This document shows positions 1 to 9,030 of a DNA stretch of 64,000 nt, one piece after another; within the stretch, counting starts at the first letter, position 1; the number at the start of each line of letters is the position of its first letter. The notes beneath the pieces are model-generated. The model made no database searches. It was not told the DNA's origin and was given only the letters and a program-made list of their open reading frames with translations. A program made the position numbers and the translations under genes. Source of the stretch: Roseiarcus sp963823165 (GTDB lineage: Bacteria; Pseudomonadota; Alphaproteobacteria; Rhizobiales; Beijerinckiaceae); NCBI GenBank assembly GCA_963823165.1, contig CAWGKV010000040.1, positions 372,001 to 436,000 on the forward strand. The letters are read 5' to 3'.

Positions 1-2
1 GA

Positions 3-1112
3 TCGGACGCAGCCTACGAAGTCGACCGGCTCGGGGTCTTCCGCCCCAAAATGGCGGAAACCGACAGGCTCGGCCCCGGCGAGATCGGCTACATCACCGC
101 CCAGATCAAGCAGGTGGCCGACACGCGAGTCGGCGACACGATCACCGACGACCGGCATCCGACCGCCGCAGCGCTGCCGGGCTTCAAGCCGGCGCAGCCG
201 GTGGTGTTCTGCGGCCTCTTCCCGACCGACGCGGCCGACTTCGAGGCCCTGCGCGCCGCCATGGGCCGGCTCCGCCTCAACGACGCCAGCTTTTCCTACG
301 AGATGGAGACTTCCGCCGCGCTCGGCTTCGGCTTCCGCTGCGGATTTCTCGGGCTTCTTCACCTCGAGATCATCCAGGAGCGGCTCGAGCGGGAATTCAA
401 CCTCGACCTCATCGCGACCGCTCCCTCGGTCATCTACAAGATCGCGCTGACCGACAAGAGTGAGATCGAGCTGCACAACCCGGCCGACATGCCGGATCCG
501 GTCAAGATCGCCGAGATCAAGGAGCCCTGGATCAAGGCGACCATCCTCACCCCCGACGACTACCTCGGCGCGATCTTAAAGCTCTGCCAGGACCGGCGCG
601 GCAATCAGCTCGACCTCAACTACGTCGGCAAGCGGGCGATGGTGGTCTACGAACTGCCATTGAACGAGGTCGTGTTCGACTTCTACGACCGCCTGAAGTC
701 GATCTCCAAGGGCTATGCCTCGTTCGACTATTCCCTCGCCGACTACCGGCCGGGCGACCTGGTCAAAATGTCGATCCTGGTCAATGGCGAGCCGGTCGAC
801 GCGCTGTCGATGTTGGTCCACCGCGACAGGGCCGAGAGCCGGGGGCGGGCGATGGTCGAGAAGCTCAAGGATCTCATCCCGCCGCACATGTTCCAGATCC
901 CGGTCCAGGCGGCGATCGGGGCAAAGATCATCGCCCGCGAGACGATCCGGGCGCTGCGCAAGGACGTCACCGCCAAATGCTACGGCGGCGACGCCACCCG
1001 CAAGCGGAAACTGCTTGAGAAGCAGAAGGCGGGCAAGAAGAAGATGCGCCAGTTCGGGAAAGTGGATATCCCGCAGGAGGCGTTCATCCAGGCCTTGAAG
1101 ATGGACAGCTGA
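3..1112 (+). CDS. lepA: Elongation factor 4 (LepA), C-terminal part, cut by the window start
   Basis: The reading frame is open from the first bases and begins mid-protein with AYEVDRLGVFRPKM, so the N-terminal GTP-binding domain lies upstream of the window. What remains covers the EF-G-like domains and the LepA-specific C-terminal domain, ending in the basic segment GDATRKRKLLEKQKAGKKKM followed by RQFGKVDIPQEAFIQ, a LepA signature. LepA is a ribosome-associated translational GTPase that acts during initiation or under ionic stress. The stop is at 1110-1112. The apparent ATG at 51 is internal. No later gene is tightly spaced, so this is probably the end of its transcript. Identification is secure. 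Confidence 0.97.
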   Translation, partial: SDAAYEVDRLGVFRPKMAETDRLGPGEIGYITAQIKQVADTRVGDTITDDRHPTAAALPGFKPAQPVVFCGLFPTDAADFEALRAAMGRLRLNDASFSYEMETSAALGFGFRCGFLGLLHLEIIQERLEREFNLDLIATAPSVIYKIALTDKSEIELHNPADMPDPVKIAEIKEPWIKATILTPDDYLGAILKLCQDRRGNQLDLNYVGKRAMVVYELPLNEVVFDFYDRLKSISKGYASFDYSLADYRPGDLVKMSILVNGEPVDALSMLVHRDRAESRGRAMVEKLKDLIPPHMFQIPVQAAIGAKIIARETIRALRKDVTAKCYGGDATRKRKLLEKQKAGKKKMRQFGKVDIPQEAFIQALKMDS

Positions 1113-1232
1113 GGCCGCTGGCACGGGCCGCCGCCGTTTGGCGCGGCCGCATCCATTTCAAGGGCTTGGGCGCCAAAATCTGTCGCATCGTAACTCCCAG
1201 GGCGGGTGACAAGAGGCCTTATCAAAGCAAGG

Positions 1233-1317
1233 ACCTCATCCTGAGCTTGTCGAAGGATGATCCATTGGACGGCGGCGTTCGTGCACCCAAACGTCCTTCG
1301 ACAAGCTCAGGACGAGG
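1233..1317. repeat. Palindromic intergenic repeat
   Basis: An imperfect inverted repeat has arms near CCTCATCCTGAGCTTGTCGA (from 1234) and its complement TCGACAAGCTCAGGACGAGG (to about 1317), separated by roughly 35 bases. This CTGAGCTTGTCGAAGG-type element is a familiar interspersed repeat of alphaproteobacterial genomes and carries no gene. It follows lepA directly and could also end transcription. Confidence 0.75.
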
Positions 1318-1455
1318 CGGCTTTGGAGTTGCGTCGCATCCGCAGGCTTTTAAACATTTATGTTATGTTGAAATAGCGCAGCTGTTGGCGGTCAGAAGTT
1401 GATATCCCAGCCGGTTGAAACTAAGTTCACCGGACTAAACCGGAAACCAAAGCTG

Positions 1456-1698
1456 ATGCGCACCGTCAACATCCACGAAGCCAAGACCCACCTCTCGCGG
1501 CTCGTCGACGCCGCCGCCAAGGGGGAGCCGTTCATCATCGCCAAGGCCGGCAAGCCCTTGGTCAAGGTCGTGCCGATCGACGCGCCCGCCGCGCCGAAGC
1601 GCTTCGATTTCATGCGCGGCCAGTTCACTGTGCCGGACGATTTCGACACGATGTATCAGGAGGAAATCGAAAAGATGTTCTACGGCGAAGACGAGTGA
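1456..1698 (+). CDS. Phd/YefM-family antitoxin
   Basis: An 80-residue protein starting MRTVNIHEAKTHLSRLVDAA, the classic Phd/YefM N-terminus that forms the DNA-binding dimer. The segment GEPFIIAKAGKPLVKVVPI follows, and the acidic C-terminus (MYQEEIEKMFYGEDE) would wrap the toxin. The ATG at 1456 is chosen because the family begins at this motif; an upstream in-frame extension to 1399 matches nothing. Its stop codon overlaps the GTG start of the PIN-domain toxin (GTGA at 1695-1698), the usual translational coupling. Such antitoxins neutralise the toxin and repress their own promoter. The partner toxin here is frameshifted. Confidence 0.9.
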   Translation: MRTVNIHEAKTHLSRLVDAAAKGEPFIIAKAGKPLVKVVPIDAPAAPKRFDFMRGQFTVPDDFDTMYQEEIEKMFYGEDE

Positions 1699-2075
1699 GG
1701 CTCCTGCTCGACACCCACATCCTGCTCTGGACCATCGCCGAAAGCCGGAGGCTCTCCGCCGACGGCGCGCGCTCTGATTGGGGACGCCGGGAGCGAAATC
1801 ACGTTCAGCGTCATCAGCCTCTGGGAGGTCGCGATCAAGACCGCTCGCGGGCACGAGCCGATTTTCGCATTCGACGTCGGTTCGCTTCGCCGACAGCTGC
1901 ACGATAACCGGTTTGCCGAGCTCGCAGTCACCGGCGCGCACGCGGTCGCGCTCGCGACCCTGCCGCCGCTCCACAAGGACCCATTCGACCGCATGCTCGT
2001 CGCCCAGGCGATCGTCGAGGGCGTGACCCTTTTGACCGCCGATCCGGCTGCGACCCGCCTCGCTCGCACCAACTT
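1695..2075 (+). pseudogene. VapC-like PIN-domain toxin, frameshifted
   Basis: Translation from GTG at 1695 gives MRLLLDTHILLWTIAESRRL, a typical PIN-domain start with the first catalytic Asp. The frame is lost near 1762. Homology continues one frame over (ALIGDAGSEITFSVISLWEV, then LPPLHKDPFDRMLVAQAIVE and TLLTADPA), which holds the remaining acidic residues expected of a PIN RNase. A single-base indel explains the break. The homologous part ends near 2075; the continued open frame to 2400 is unlike a PIN tail. As written, no full toxin can be made while the antitoxin stays intact. A sequencing error is the alternative. Confidence 0.8.
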
Positions 2076-2251
2076 CACTGACAGCGCCCCCTTCGTCGTC
2101 GCCTGCAGCAAGGGCTGCGGAGCCAGCACCTTCGTTGATCTCCGCACCGACTGCTCAGTCGCCACCCCCTTCGCCTGTGTCCACACAATCCTCAGGAGTG
2201 CCGCAGGCTTTGTCGGCGCAGCGGCCTGGGAAGCGGCACACACCAAGATCC

Positions 2252-3028
2252 ATGATCAACGACCGATACTCGCTCGAGTATTGGTTGTGGGGAAAGAGCC
2301 GCAGAGTTGCGGTGGCGATCGGTGTGCGGGCCGCGTTGCGCGTCGTGCCGAAAGCCTTTCTCCCGCCGCCCGAGCGGCGAATTGGAAAGAACCTGACTGA
2401 GTTTTTGGCGTTAACTTCTGCCATATTCCGCGCCAATGCTTTGACGCGGGTTGCGGGCAAATATCCGAGTTGTGCCAAAGAACTCGACAATTTTGGCGCT
2501 AACCGTGCTGCGGCAACCGCCTTTGCTGCTGCCCGTGCCGCTGCCGACCTTGATGTCCTCTCCGACGCCGAGGCCTTCACATCATCTGCCAACGCGGCAG
2601 GCGCTGCTTTCGCGGCTGTCCGCGCGGCACGCGTCAATAGTGCGGACACCGACCCAGCTAACGCCGCTGCCTCTGCGGCCTTCGCCTCTGCCCGCGTGGC
2701 AAATGACGAAATTTGGGACTCGATCCGTGCGGACATTGGAGCACTGCGGAAAGTCGGTGCCACCACCTTGATCGACCTGCCTCTGTGGCTGTCCGAAATG
2801 CCCGATTCGACGAAAGAGGCTTGGGTCGCTCTTCGGTCCAACTTACCTCAAGACCAGGATTGGGAGGTTTGGATCGATTGGTACGAAGACCGTCTGCGCG
2901 GCTGCTCGCGCGATGAGGCCCATGAAATTGTGTTTGCCAGCGTGCCGCGGGACGTTTGGGACAACGGACCTGTGGCTGCGAACGCCTGGATAAAGGTGCA
3001 CCTGCCGCTAAGTCCGTCAGGGCCGTGA
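2252..3028 (+). CDS. Conserved hypothetical protein with Ala-rich centre and W-x2-W-x2-WY motif
   Basis: About 258 residues if the ATG at 2252 is used (MINDRYSLEYWLWGKSRRVA). The N-terminus has SLEYWLWGKSRRVAVAIGVR AALRV, the middle (about residues 85-160) is an alanine-rich helix-prone stretch with repeated AAARAAA-like text, and the C-terminus has DWEVWIDWYEDRLRGCSRDE followed by VPRDVWDNGP. I know this architecture from alphaproteobacterial hypotheticals, where the module often follows a TIR domain. Here TIR sequence occurs only as a fragment downstream at 3194. A second, broken copy lies at 5443-6125. Function is unknown; a link to TIR-type immunity is inference from context. An upstream start at 2135 is possible but has no family support. 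Confidence 0.7.
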   Translation: MINDRYSLEYWLWGKSRRVAVAIGVRAALRVVPKAFLPPPERRIGKNLTEFLALTSAIFRANALTRVAGKYPSCAKELDNFGANRAAATAFAAARAAADLDVLSDAEAFTSSANAAGAAFAAVRAARVNSADTDPANAAASAAFASARVANDEIWDSIRADIGALRKVGATTLIDLPLWLSEMPDSTKEAWVALRSNLPQDQDWEVWIDWYEDRLRGCSRDEAHEIVFASVPRDVWDNGPVAANAWIKVHLPLSPSGP

Positions 3029-3127
3029 TAAAGCGTGTGACGCGGCAAGTCCGAGTTGCGCACGACGCCGGCGTTCGCGCTAGGAAGTCCTCCGGCGCCG
3101 CTTAGACAGATCGCAACAGGGCCTTGA

Positions 3128-3343
3128 CGCCAGCAAGTCGCTCGCGCAAGGTCGGCACGTCACGGAAACCGCGCGCATGCCGAACGAGCCCACAAGCCGC
3201 TCATCGTCATCAGCTACGCCCACGCCGACGAGCCGGAGAAGCCGGCCGAGGGCGAGGTCAAGTGGCTGTCGTTCGTGACCGGCTATCTGCGGAAGTGTCG
3301 GAGACAACACAATTACTCAGGATTGCACGGGTACGCGCTTTGA
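3128..3343 (+). pseudogene. TIR-domain fragment
   Basis: A short frame reads HKPLIVISYAHADEPEKPAE then GEVKWLSFVTGYLRKC before running into unrelated text and a stop at 3341. PLIVISYAHAD is the first strand and loop of a bacterial TIR domain, and the next segment fits its first helix. There is no start codon in good context and no rest of the domain, so this is the 5' remnant of a TIR gene. It lies just after the intact WY-motif gene, and the same kind of TIR start recurs at 4674. Confidence 0.7.
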
Positions 3344-4358
3344 GTAAATTGCACAGCGGTGCCTTAGCCAGTTCTCGGAGCCGAAGCCTTGGATTCGTGT
3401 CGGAGGCAGATGACGATCGGGTTGGCAGATTGAGTGGGTTGAGAGGGCCTACAAGCACGAATCCTCCACTTGGTCAGTTCCCAACTCAGGACGCGCGAAA
3501 ATTCGCCAAGTGGAAGATTTCACTCCGATTCACGCTGGGGTGTGGTGAAGGGGAAGTTAGGGCAAGGACGCCGCCTATTTGGTGCATCTCCGCCAATGTA
3601 TCGTTGAAATTAGAACAAAGGGCTGTTGCGCTGACTTTAGCAGCGCCTATAGCTACGAATTGCCTGAGAAAGTCATTTCTGATATTTAGAAGACAGAACA
3701 CTCCGGTAGCTTCTCTTACGGCGTTCAGGCGGACGCAAAGTTATCTGCGCCGTCGTACGTAGGCGTAGGAACTGTTTGGGAGACGCCTTCCGCGGTACGC
3801 GAAAAAGAGATGGCTAAGAACGGCCGCACCACGAAGTTCAAGAGACGAATAATGCTCGTCGCGTTCCATGGGGCACACGGGCTTGTGGGCGAGCGGCAGA
3901 TGGCGACAAAGAAATGAACTTGGCAGGCTTAAAGAAAGATACTTCGGCGAAATCGCGGATCTTCCAATGTGTGCGATTGACGTGCTGGAAGGCGTGGATA
4001 AGGACGAAATATGCGTAGAACTGCGCGCCAAGTTTGGACACCTTGATGTCGAGGTGCTGGATGCATTGGGGCGGCCCATTCGGCGCGGAAGGGAACTCGG
4101 ATGCCGCGACGTATCCGAGCCATGAAGGCTCGTGTGCGCGGGATTGCGCCGCGAAAGAGAGAGAGGAAGCAGAGTGGGATGACAGACCGGGCGTTAGGCA
4201 GCCGGAACGGGAGTTCTGCTGTCAACAGGCTCTCTCCGAGTTCACATGCCGAGGCGAAGCGGTGACCAAGATGTAAGTGCCCGCACCGATGGCGCAGTCG
4301 GAGAGAGTGGCTCGGTGAAGAAACGCACGATAGCTCGCCGAAGAAACAACACTCCTCC
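3344..4358. other. About 1 kb with no supported gene
   Basis: Short open frames occur on both strands, for example 3868-4125, but none shows a recognisable domain, a good ribosome binding site or codon usage like the surrounding genes. The GC content is visibly lower than in the housekeeping regions. I read it as decayed accessory DNA lying between two TIR remnants. Confidence 0.5.
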
Positions 4359-5264
4359 GTGAGTCGCGATTTCGCTCCAAACGATCCGATATGGCAGACT
4401 TTGGCCGATATCGACGCCGAAACGAGCAACAATTTTCGGACGTTGGTAGAAGCAGCAAATTTGGATCCGGCAACTGATTTGCGGGACGTAAGTCTGGTAG
4501 GGCTCTGTTTGGCGAAACAAGATTTGTCAGGCTTCGACTTCTCGGGAACGGACCTGCGCGGGACGAGCGTTCGGCGAGCGTCGAGCGCGGCTGGCCTAAA
4601 GATCTCGAAGTGCACCATCCTGGACCCCGCCGACCGCAAATGGTTGCGACGTCAGCTTGGCTTAGGGGTGACCAAGCCGCTTATCTTCATCAGCTACGCG
4701 CACGCCGATGAACAGATGCGCGCGAGCATACCAAACCTAACTCAGTTCGAACAGCTTGAGGAGGAGCTTGCCGCGCTTCGCGCCAAGCGGAGGCGGCCGA
4801 CAGGCGCGCATTGGGGAACTCGACGTTGAGATAGGGCGCCTCAAGGAACCAGGGCGCGCGACGAGGAATGCCGATGGATAAGAGACGTAATGGACTCGCG
4901 CGGCGGCGGAAGGAGCGGCGAACGCGATGTGGGTCGACCGCCAAATGCAGGGCCGGACGAAATGGGATAAGGAGATAGAGCGCGCATTGGCGCCGTGACA
5001 TTCATCCAGCTTGTCTCGCGCCATCGATGGCGTCGACACGGCGTCAAGAAAGAGATCGCGTTCATTCGCAGACGTCAGGCGAAAGGCGAGGACGTCGATT
5101 TCTATCCACGTGCTGACGCCGAGCCGAAGATAGCGCTCGAGAAGGTACGGGACGAGAACCTACGCCCGCGCAACGGAAAGCCGCTTTCGAGCTATTCGCT
5201 GGAGGAGCGTTATGGGCACAGGTCAGAGAGAGGAGAGGAAATAGCGGAGGTGCGGCGGAGATAG
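4359..5264 (+). pseudogene. Pentapeptide-repeat plus TIR-domain protein, frameshifted
   Basis: From GTG at 4359 the frame gives an N-terminal region with A(D/N)LxG-like pentapeptides (DLSGFDFSGTDLRGTSVRRA), then TKPLIFISYAHADEQ, the first strand of a TIR domain. The frame ends at 4829. TIR homology resumes from 4927 with MWVDRQMQGRTKWDKEIERA, then after another shift at about 4995 with TFIQLVSRHRW and KKEIAFIRRRQAKGEDVDFY, ending in NLRPRNGKPLSSYSLEERY at 5264. At least two frameshifts and a lost internal piece separate the blocks. TIR domains of this kind cleave NAD or signal in defence systems; this copy cannot be functional as written. Confidence 0.75.
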
Positions 5265-5442
5265 CCAGGAGGAAGCGCTCGGCGTCCACCCTGCCGCATT
5301 CCGTCTTCTCAGCCTACGCCGCCCGATAAGTCTCCGAGCGCCGGGAAGTATTGTGTAAGAAGTGTCTGTGCTTTACACGGGCAGGATAAAGTTCGATGGA
5401 GAGTTTCCGCGTTCATCTTCGCCATCGCCGCGTCGATAAAAA

Positions 5443-6125
5443 TGACGACCAAGAATCTCTTGAGGATTAGCTTAGGGGGAAAAGCCGCGAAGCTGTGGTC
5501 GCAATCGCTGTGCGGACCGCTTTGCGTGTGCCACCCACATTTGTGAGCGATGGCAGCAAGTCGAGGAGACGGACGCAATTTTTAAGAACTGATAAGAGCT
5601 ATATTTCGCGCAACGGCTTTTGCGTGGGTTGCTAGCAAGTATAAGGCACGTTTCAACGAGTTAGGCTCAAAGGCAAATCGCGCTGGTGACGCGGCTCGGG
5701 CCGCTGCTAACTCTGGCTTGGGTTCTGCCGCCCGAGTTCTCCGGGCATGCCGAGGGCCGCGGCGAGCTTCAACTTTGACCGGGTATGCTGGGAGCAATGA
5801 GCAAATGGTGCGAAGGACATGCTGGGTGCGTGCAATGTCGCCGCAAGCCTCGCGCCCGCATCGTTTCGTACACCGCGGGCAGTTTTGCAGTGACGAGCGA
5901 CGGCAGCACAACTCGTCTGGGCCGCTCATGCCGGCTCCGGATCCGGCAGCGGCCTACCCAGCACGACGTGGGAGGATGAAGAATGGATAGGTTTGAAAAC
6001 AGCGCTTAAAAATAATGAGGAGTGGGGGGTGTGGATAGAATGGTAAGAAGAGCGCTTGCGCGGTGGCTCGCGCGGCGAGGCAAATGAAAAAATTGGCCTT
6101 CATAATAGCCCTCGAGCGGCGGCGA
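5443..6125 (+). pseudogene. Broken paralogue of the WY-motif protein
   Basis: The sequence reads NDDQESLED, an in-frame stop, then LRGKSREAVVAIAVRTALRV, matching SLEYWLWGKSRRVAVAIGVR of the gene at 2252. Further on, ATAFAWVASKYKARFNELGS and an Ala-rich stretch match its middle, and from 5975 in another frame DEEWIGLKTALKNNEEW then GVWIEW, stop, EERLRGGSRGEAN matches its C-terminal WY motif. The expected Trp is TAG and the expected Tyr of the WY pair is TAA, and there is at least one frameshift. It follows the broken TIR gene directly, so the two may once have been one TIR/WY-motif protein. Confidence 0.75.
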
Positions 6126-6241
6126 GAACGCGGAGTCGAGGGCGTTGGCACCGCGCCTCCTCCTGCCGTTACATGAGGCTGAACCGGCCTCAATAGCTGA
6201 CTGAGACGGTGCGTGGCGAGAATGTAGTAGAGGGAGTTCAA

Positions 6242-6480
6242 TCCGCTTTGACTTGACCCATCGTTTAATTTAGGAACAGTGCAAATTAAGACGTGTCGCT
6301 TTTATTAATGATTTATTTTTTGAAATTTGATTAATGTATGATTTATTTGTGTTTTTAATTTTTATAGATTATTTTGTTATTTTGTATGAGTTTTTATTAT
6401 TGTTTGTTTTTTTTTATGTAAGTTTAGTTAATTATAGGTATGAATAAGGTTATAGGATATGGGGTAAAAGGTGAAAAAGT
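6242..6480. other. Strongly AT-rich tract
   Basis: About 240 bases are overwhelmingly A and T, with long T runs, in a window that is otherwise GC-rich. There is no plausible gene in it and I found no clear terminal repeats. It could be a silenced foreign segment, the end of a lost element or a bound regulatory tract. It marks the right end of the decayed TIR region. Confidence 0.7.
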
Positions 6481-7474
6481 TATGACAGGATGGTCAGGCG
6501 GTCGCTACCTTTCCCTCCTGCACTGGCCTCTACCTCCGTCTTGCGACCGCTTTTGCCGCTCGTGGACGAGCAGTGCTAAAAATAGCCTCTTTTTGTTCTT
6601 GACATGTTCGAAACCCAATGGCATAAGGGGGTTTGATCGGACCGCAACGGCGGCGGGATGGAAAGCGATGTTGGCATCGAGGCGGCTTCGAATCTCACGG
6701 CAACCTGCAGCTCGGCCACCCTGGGGCGGGACGTGGCGGCAGCGGCTTTCCGCCTGACCCCGCTTGCGCTGAGGAGGATTGACTTCGCCTCGATCGGTGT
6801 CGAACCAGCCGCCGAACGGCTTTGACGGCGTTGTCTTTGGTCGGCAGGCAGGGAAGCGAGTTGGCTGCCGGCGGAGCGCATCGGCGGACAGGCCGCGGAC
6901 CAAAGCGGAGGCGTCAGCGCGAAGCGGAGGAGAAAACAATTTGGATTCCGGCGTAACCCCTTGAGAACAGCCAATTCATGGAAGACTTTTGCTTGGCTCC
7001 GGTTATCCCGGGCTTGGCTCCGGTTATCCCGGGCTTTGCTCCGGTTATCCCGGGCTTTGGCGGAAGGTCCCGCGGCTTGGACCATCTTCAGTCCTCGAGG
7101 CGTGAGGAACGCCGCCGCGGCCAGTTTCGTCCAATCCGGGTCGACTTCGGGGGACGGACGCCGGTTCAACGGTACAATTTCTGGACAATTCATCGCGCCG
7201 ATTTTCTGTTTATGGCTTAACCGAAGTACGGCACGATCTCTTTCGCTTAATCGCAACTAAGACGGGGTCAATGCGATGAACGGATTGTGACTCCGCCTCG
7301 GACTCGACCGAGGCGCCGAGTCGAGCCGACGGGAGTTTCGAGGGGAGGCAACGCTAGGCAGCCGGTCGGAGTGATGGACACAGAGCATCAGCCTGCCGCG
7401 CGCCGCGATACGGAAGGCCGGAGGCGAAGCGAGGCGACCATAAAAGCGCCCGGAACGAACCCCACGAGTTGCGC
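6481..7474. other. Roughly 1 kb intergenic stretch without a supported gene
   Basis: Open frames exist on both strands (the longest is on the minus strand, 6576-7256), but their translations are Arg/Pro/Ala-rich, contain the 21-bp tandem repeat and match no family I recognise. I treat the stretch as non-coding. It holds the tandem repeat at 6991-7053 and probably the promoter of the OmpA-like gene. Confidence 0.5.
6991..7053. repeat. Three tandem copies of a 21-bp unit
   Basis: The unit GCTTGGCTCCGGTTATCCCGG occurs at 6991-7011 and 7012-7032 with no difference, and at 7033-7053 with one change (GCTTTG). Because 21 is a multiple of three, any frame through it carries a 7-residue repeat. It contains the palindrome CCCGGG at each junction. 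Confidence 0.9.
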
Positions 7475-8337
7475 ATGACGCGTTGGATATTGGCTCTCTT
7501 CGTCGTGGTCGTCCTTGCCGGCCTCGGGGCGCTTTTCTGGTGGATCAGCAGCGGGTCGACGAACGCTCCCACACCGTCGGCGCAAACCTCTGCGCCCGCT
7601 CCCGCGCCGGTCGCCCAGACGCCGGCTGCTTCTGGGCCGGCTTCCGCCTCCGCGCCGGCTGTGCGGCGCCCGGCTCCAGCTCCGCTTCCGCGCCGGCGGC
7701 TCATGCTCCCACGGTCGGCTCGGCGTCGGCGCCGAAAGGTTCTGCCTCGGGGCCCGGCTCCGCATCGGCGCCGCCGGCTCCTCCGTCCGCTGCGTCGGCC
7801 TCGCCTCCCGCGTCTGCCGCCGCGTCCGTCGGGCATCCGCCTTCGAACGCCGGCGTCGGCGCGGCGTCCAGCGGCGCGGCGGGGGCGTCGACCGAACAGG
7901 CCTCTCTCGGGCCGCCGCCCCAGACGCAGCGGCTCATCGCCGAACTCGATCACTCGGTCATCCATTTCCCGACGGGCGGCGCGAGCGCGCCGGCTTCGGC
8001 CGCGGATGCCCTGAAGCGCGCGGCCGACGAGGCGAAGCAGCTTCCGCCGGGCTACGAGCTGCAGATCGCCGGCTATACGGACAATACCGGGGCCGCCGCA
8101 GAGAATGTCGCCTTGTCGCGGGAACGCGCCGAGGCGGTCCGCGAGGCGCTCGTCGGAGCCGGCGTCAATCCCGACATATTGGTCGCGAAAGGCTATGGGA
8201 GCGCGGACCCGATCGCGAGCAACGATACCCCTCAGGGCCGCCTTCTCAACCGTCGCATCGAGTTCCAGGTCGTCCCGCGTAATCGAACTGTCGCCGGGCC
8301 TTCAGGGCAGGCGCGGCCGGGCAGCGCCCCACCATAG
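7475..8337 (+). pseudogene. OmpA-family protein with N-terminal anchor; frameshift in the linker
   Basis: The ATG at 7475 starts MTRWILALFVVVVLAGLGAL, one membrane segment or uncleaved signal, followed by a Pro/Ala/Ser-rich periplasmic linker. That frame decays into Arg-rich text after about 7660. The linker and a full OmpA peptidoglycan-binding domain continue one frame away: VIHFPTGG, then LQIAGYTDNTGAAAENVALS and RAEAVREALV, ending NRRIEFQVVPRN and a stop at 8337. The domain should bind diaminopimelate and tie the envelope to peptidoglycan. The break lies in low-complexity, very GC-rich sequence, so a sequencing error or a slippage site is as likely as a true mutation. Confidence 0.75.
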
Positions 8338-8514
8338 GGGCGTGCAAAGATCTGGCCCGATACGCGCCGGCTCCGGAAGCATCGGCGGAACGCTCTCCGT
8401 CGGCAAAGCGGATGGGCTGATTTTTCTCTTTCAAGTTTCCGGTCGCCGGCCCAAAGTTCACGGAGGTCGGCGCCGGCGGGGAGGGGCCGACGCAAGGACG
8501 AGGGAGAAGCAGCG

Positions 8515-8961
8515 ATGGACAGCGCAGTGCTGGAGAAGATCCTCGCCATCCTCGACGAGGCGACCGACATGACGATCGCCACCGTGCGTCCCGACGGCTA
8601 TCCGCAGGCTACGGCGGTGGGCTACGTCCATGACGGCGTCACCCTCTATTTCGGCACGGCCGGGGATTCGCAGAAGGCTCAGAACATCGCCTTCTCAGAC
8701 AAGGTTTCGGTGGCCGTGACGCTGCCCTACGACCGGTGGGACGAGATACGCGCCCTGTCGATGGGCGCCCGCGCGACACGCCTCACCGACCGCGATGAGA
8801 TCGCCAAGGTCGGCCGCCTCATGCTGAAGAAGTTTCCGCAGGGCGCGGACTTCGGCCCGGAGGAGGCGGACAGCATCGCGCTCTTCGCGGTGCGACCCGT
8901 CGTCATCTCGGTCCTCGATTACCGCAAGGGCTTTGGGGATACCGAGCTGGTCGAGGTGTGA
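8515..8961 (+). CDS. Pyridoxamine 5'-phosphate oxidase-like flavin-binding protein
   Basis: A 148-residue protein with the split-barrel pattern MTIATVRPDGYPQATAVGYV, then LYFGTAGDSQKAQNIAFSDK and VSVAVTLPY, typical of small PNPOx-like proteins that bind FMN, F420 or heme. It is shorter than true PdxH and lacks its substrate residues, so it is probably not the vitamin B6 enzyme. A purine-rich ribosome binding site (AGGGAGAAGC) precedes the ATG. It stands alone between the OmpA-like gene and a convergent monooxygenase. The substrate is unknown. Confidence 0.85.
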   Translation: MDSAVLEKILAILDEATDMTIATVRPDGYPQATAVGYVHDGVTLYFGTAGDSQKAQNIAFSDKVSVAVTLPYDRWDEIRALSMGARATRLTDRDEIAKVGRLMLKKFPQGADFGPEEADSIALFAVRPVVISVLDYRKGFGDTELVEV

Positions 8962-9030
8962 GTTACCTTGGCGAAAGCCCCTCGTCCGCCGCTCCGCTTT
9001 CCCGCTTGCCGGGATAGGACGGGGTGAGAG

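Noticed and set aside
1233..1317. Possible CRISPR-like or attachment-site repeat
   Set aside because: Only one inverted pair, no regular spacers and no nearby integrase or cas genes; it is an ordinary interspersed palindrome.
3868..4125. Short plus-strand frame with protein-like text (FGEIADLPMCAIDVLEGVDK)
   Set aside because: I could not link it to a family and it has no ribosome binding site; left as part of the decayed region.
6576..7256. Long minus-strand open frame of 226 codons
   Set aside because: Its product is Arg/Ser/Pro-rich, contains the translated 21-bp tandem repeat (KARDNRSQ units) and matches no family; it looks like a chance frame in GC-rich non-coding DNA.
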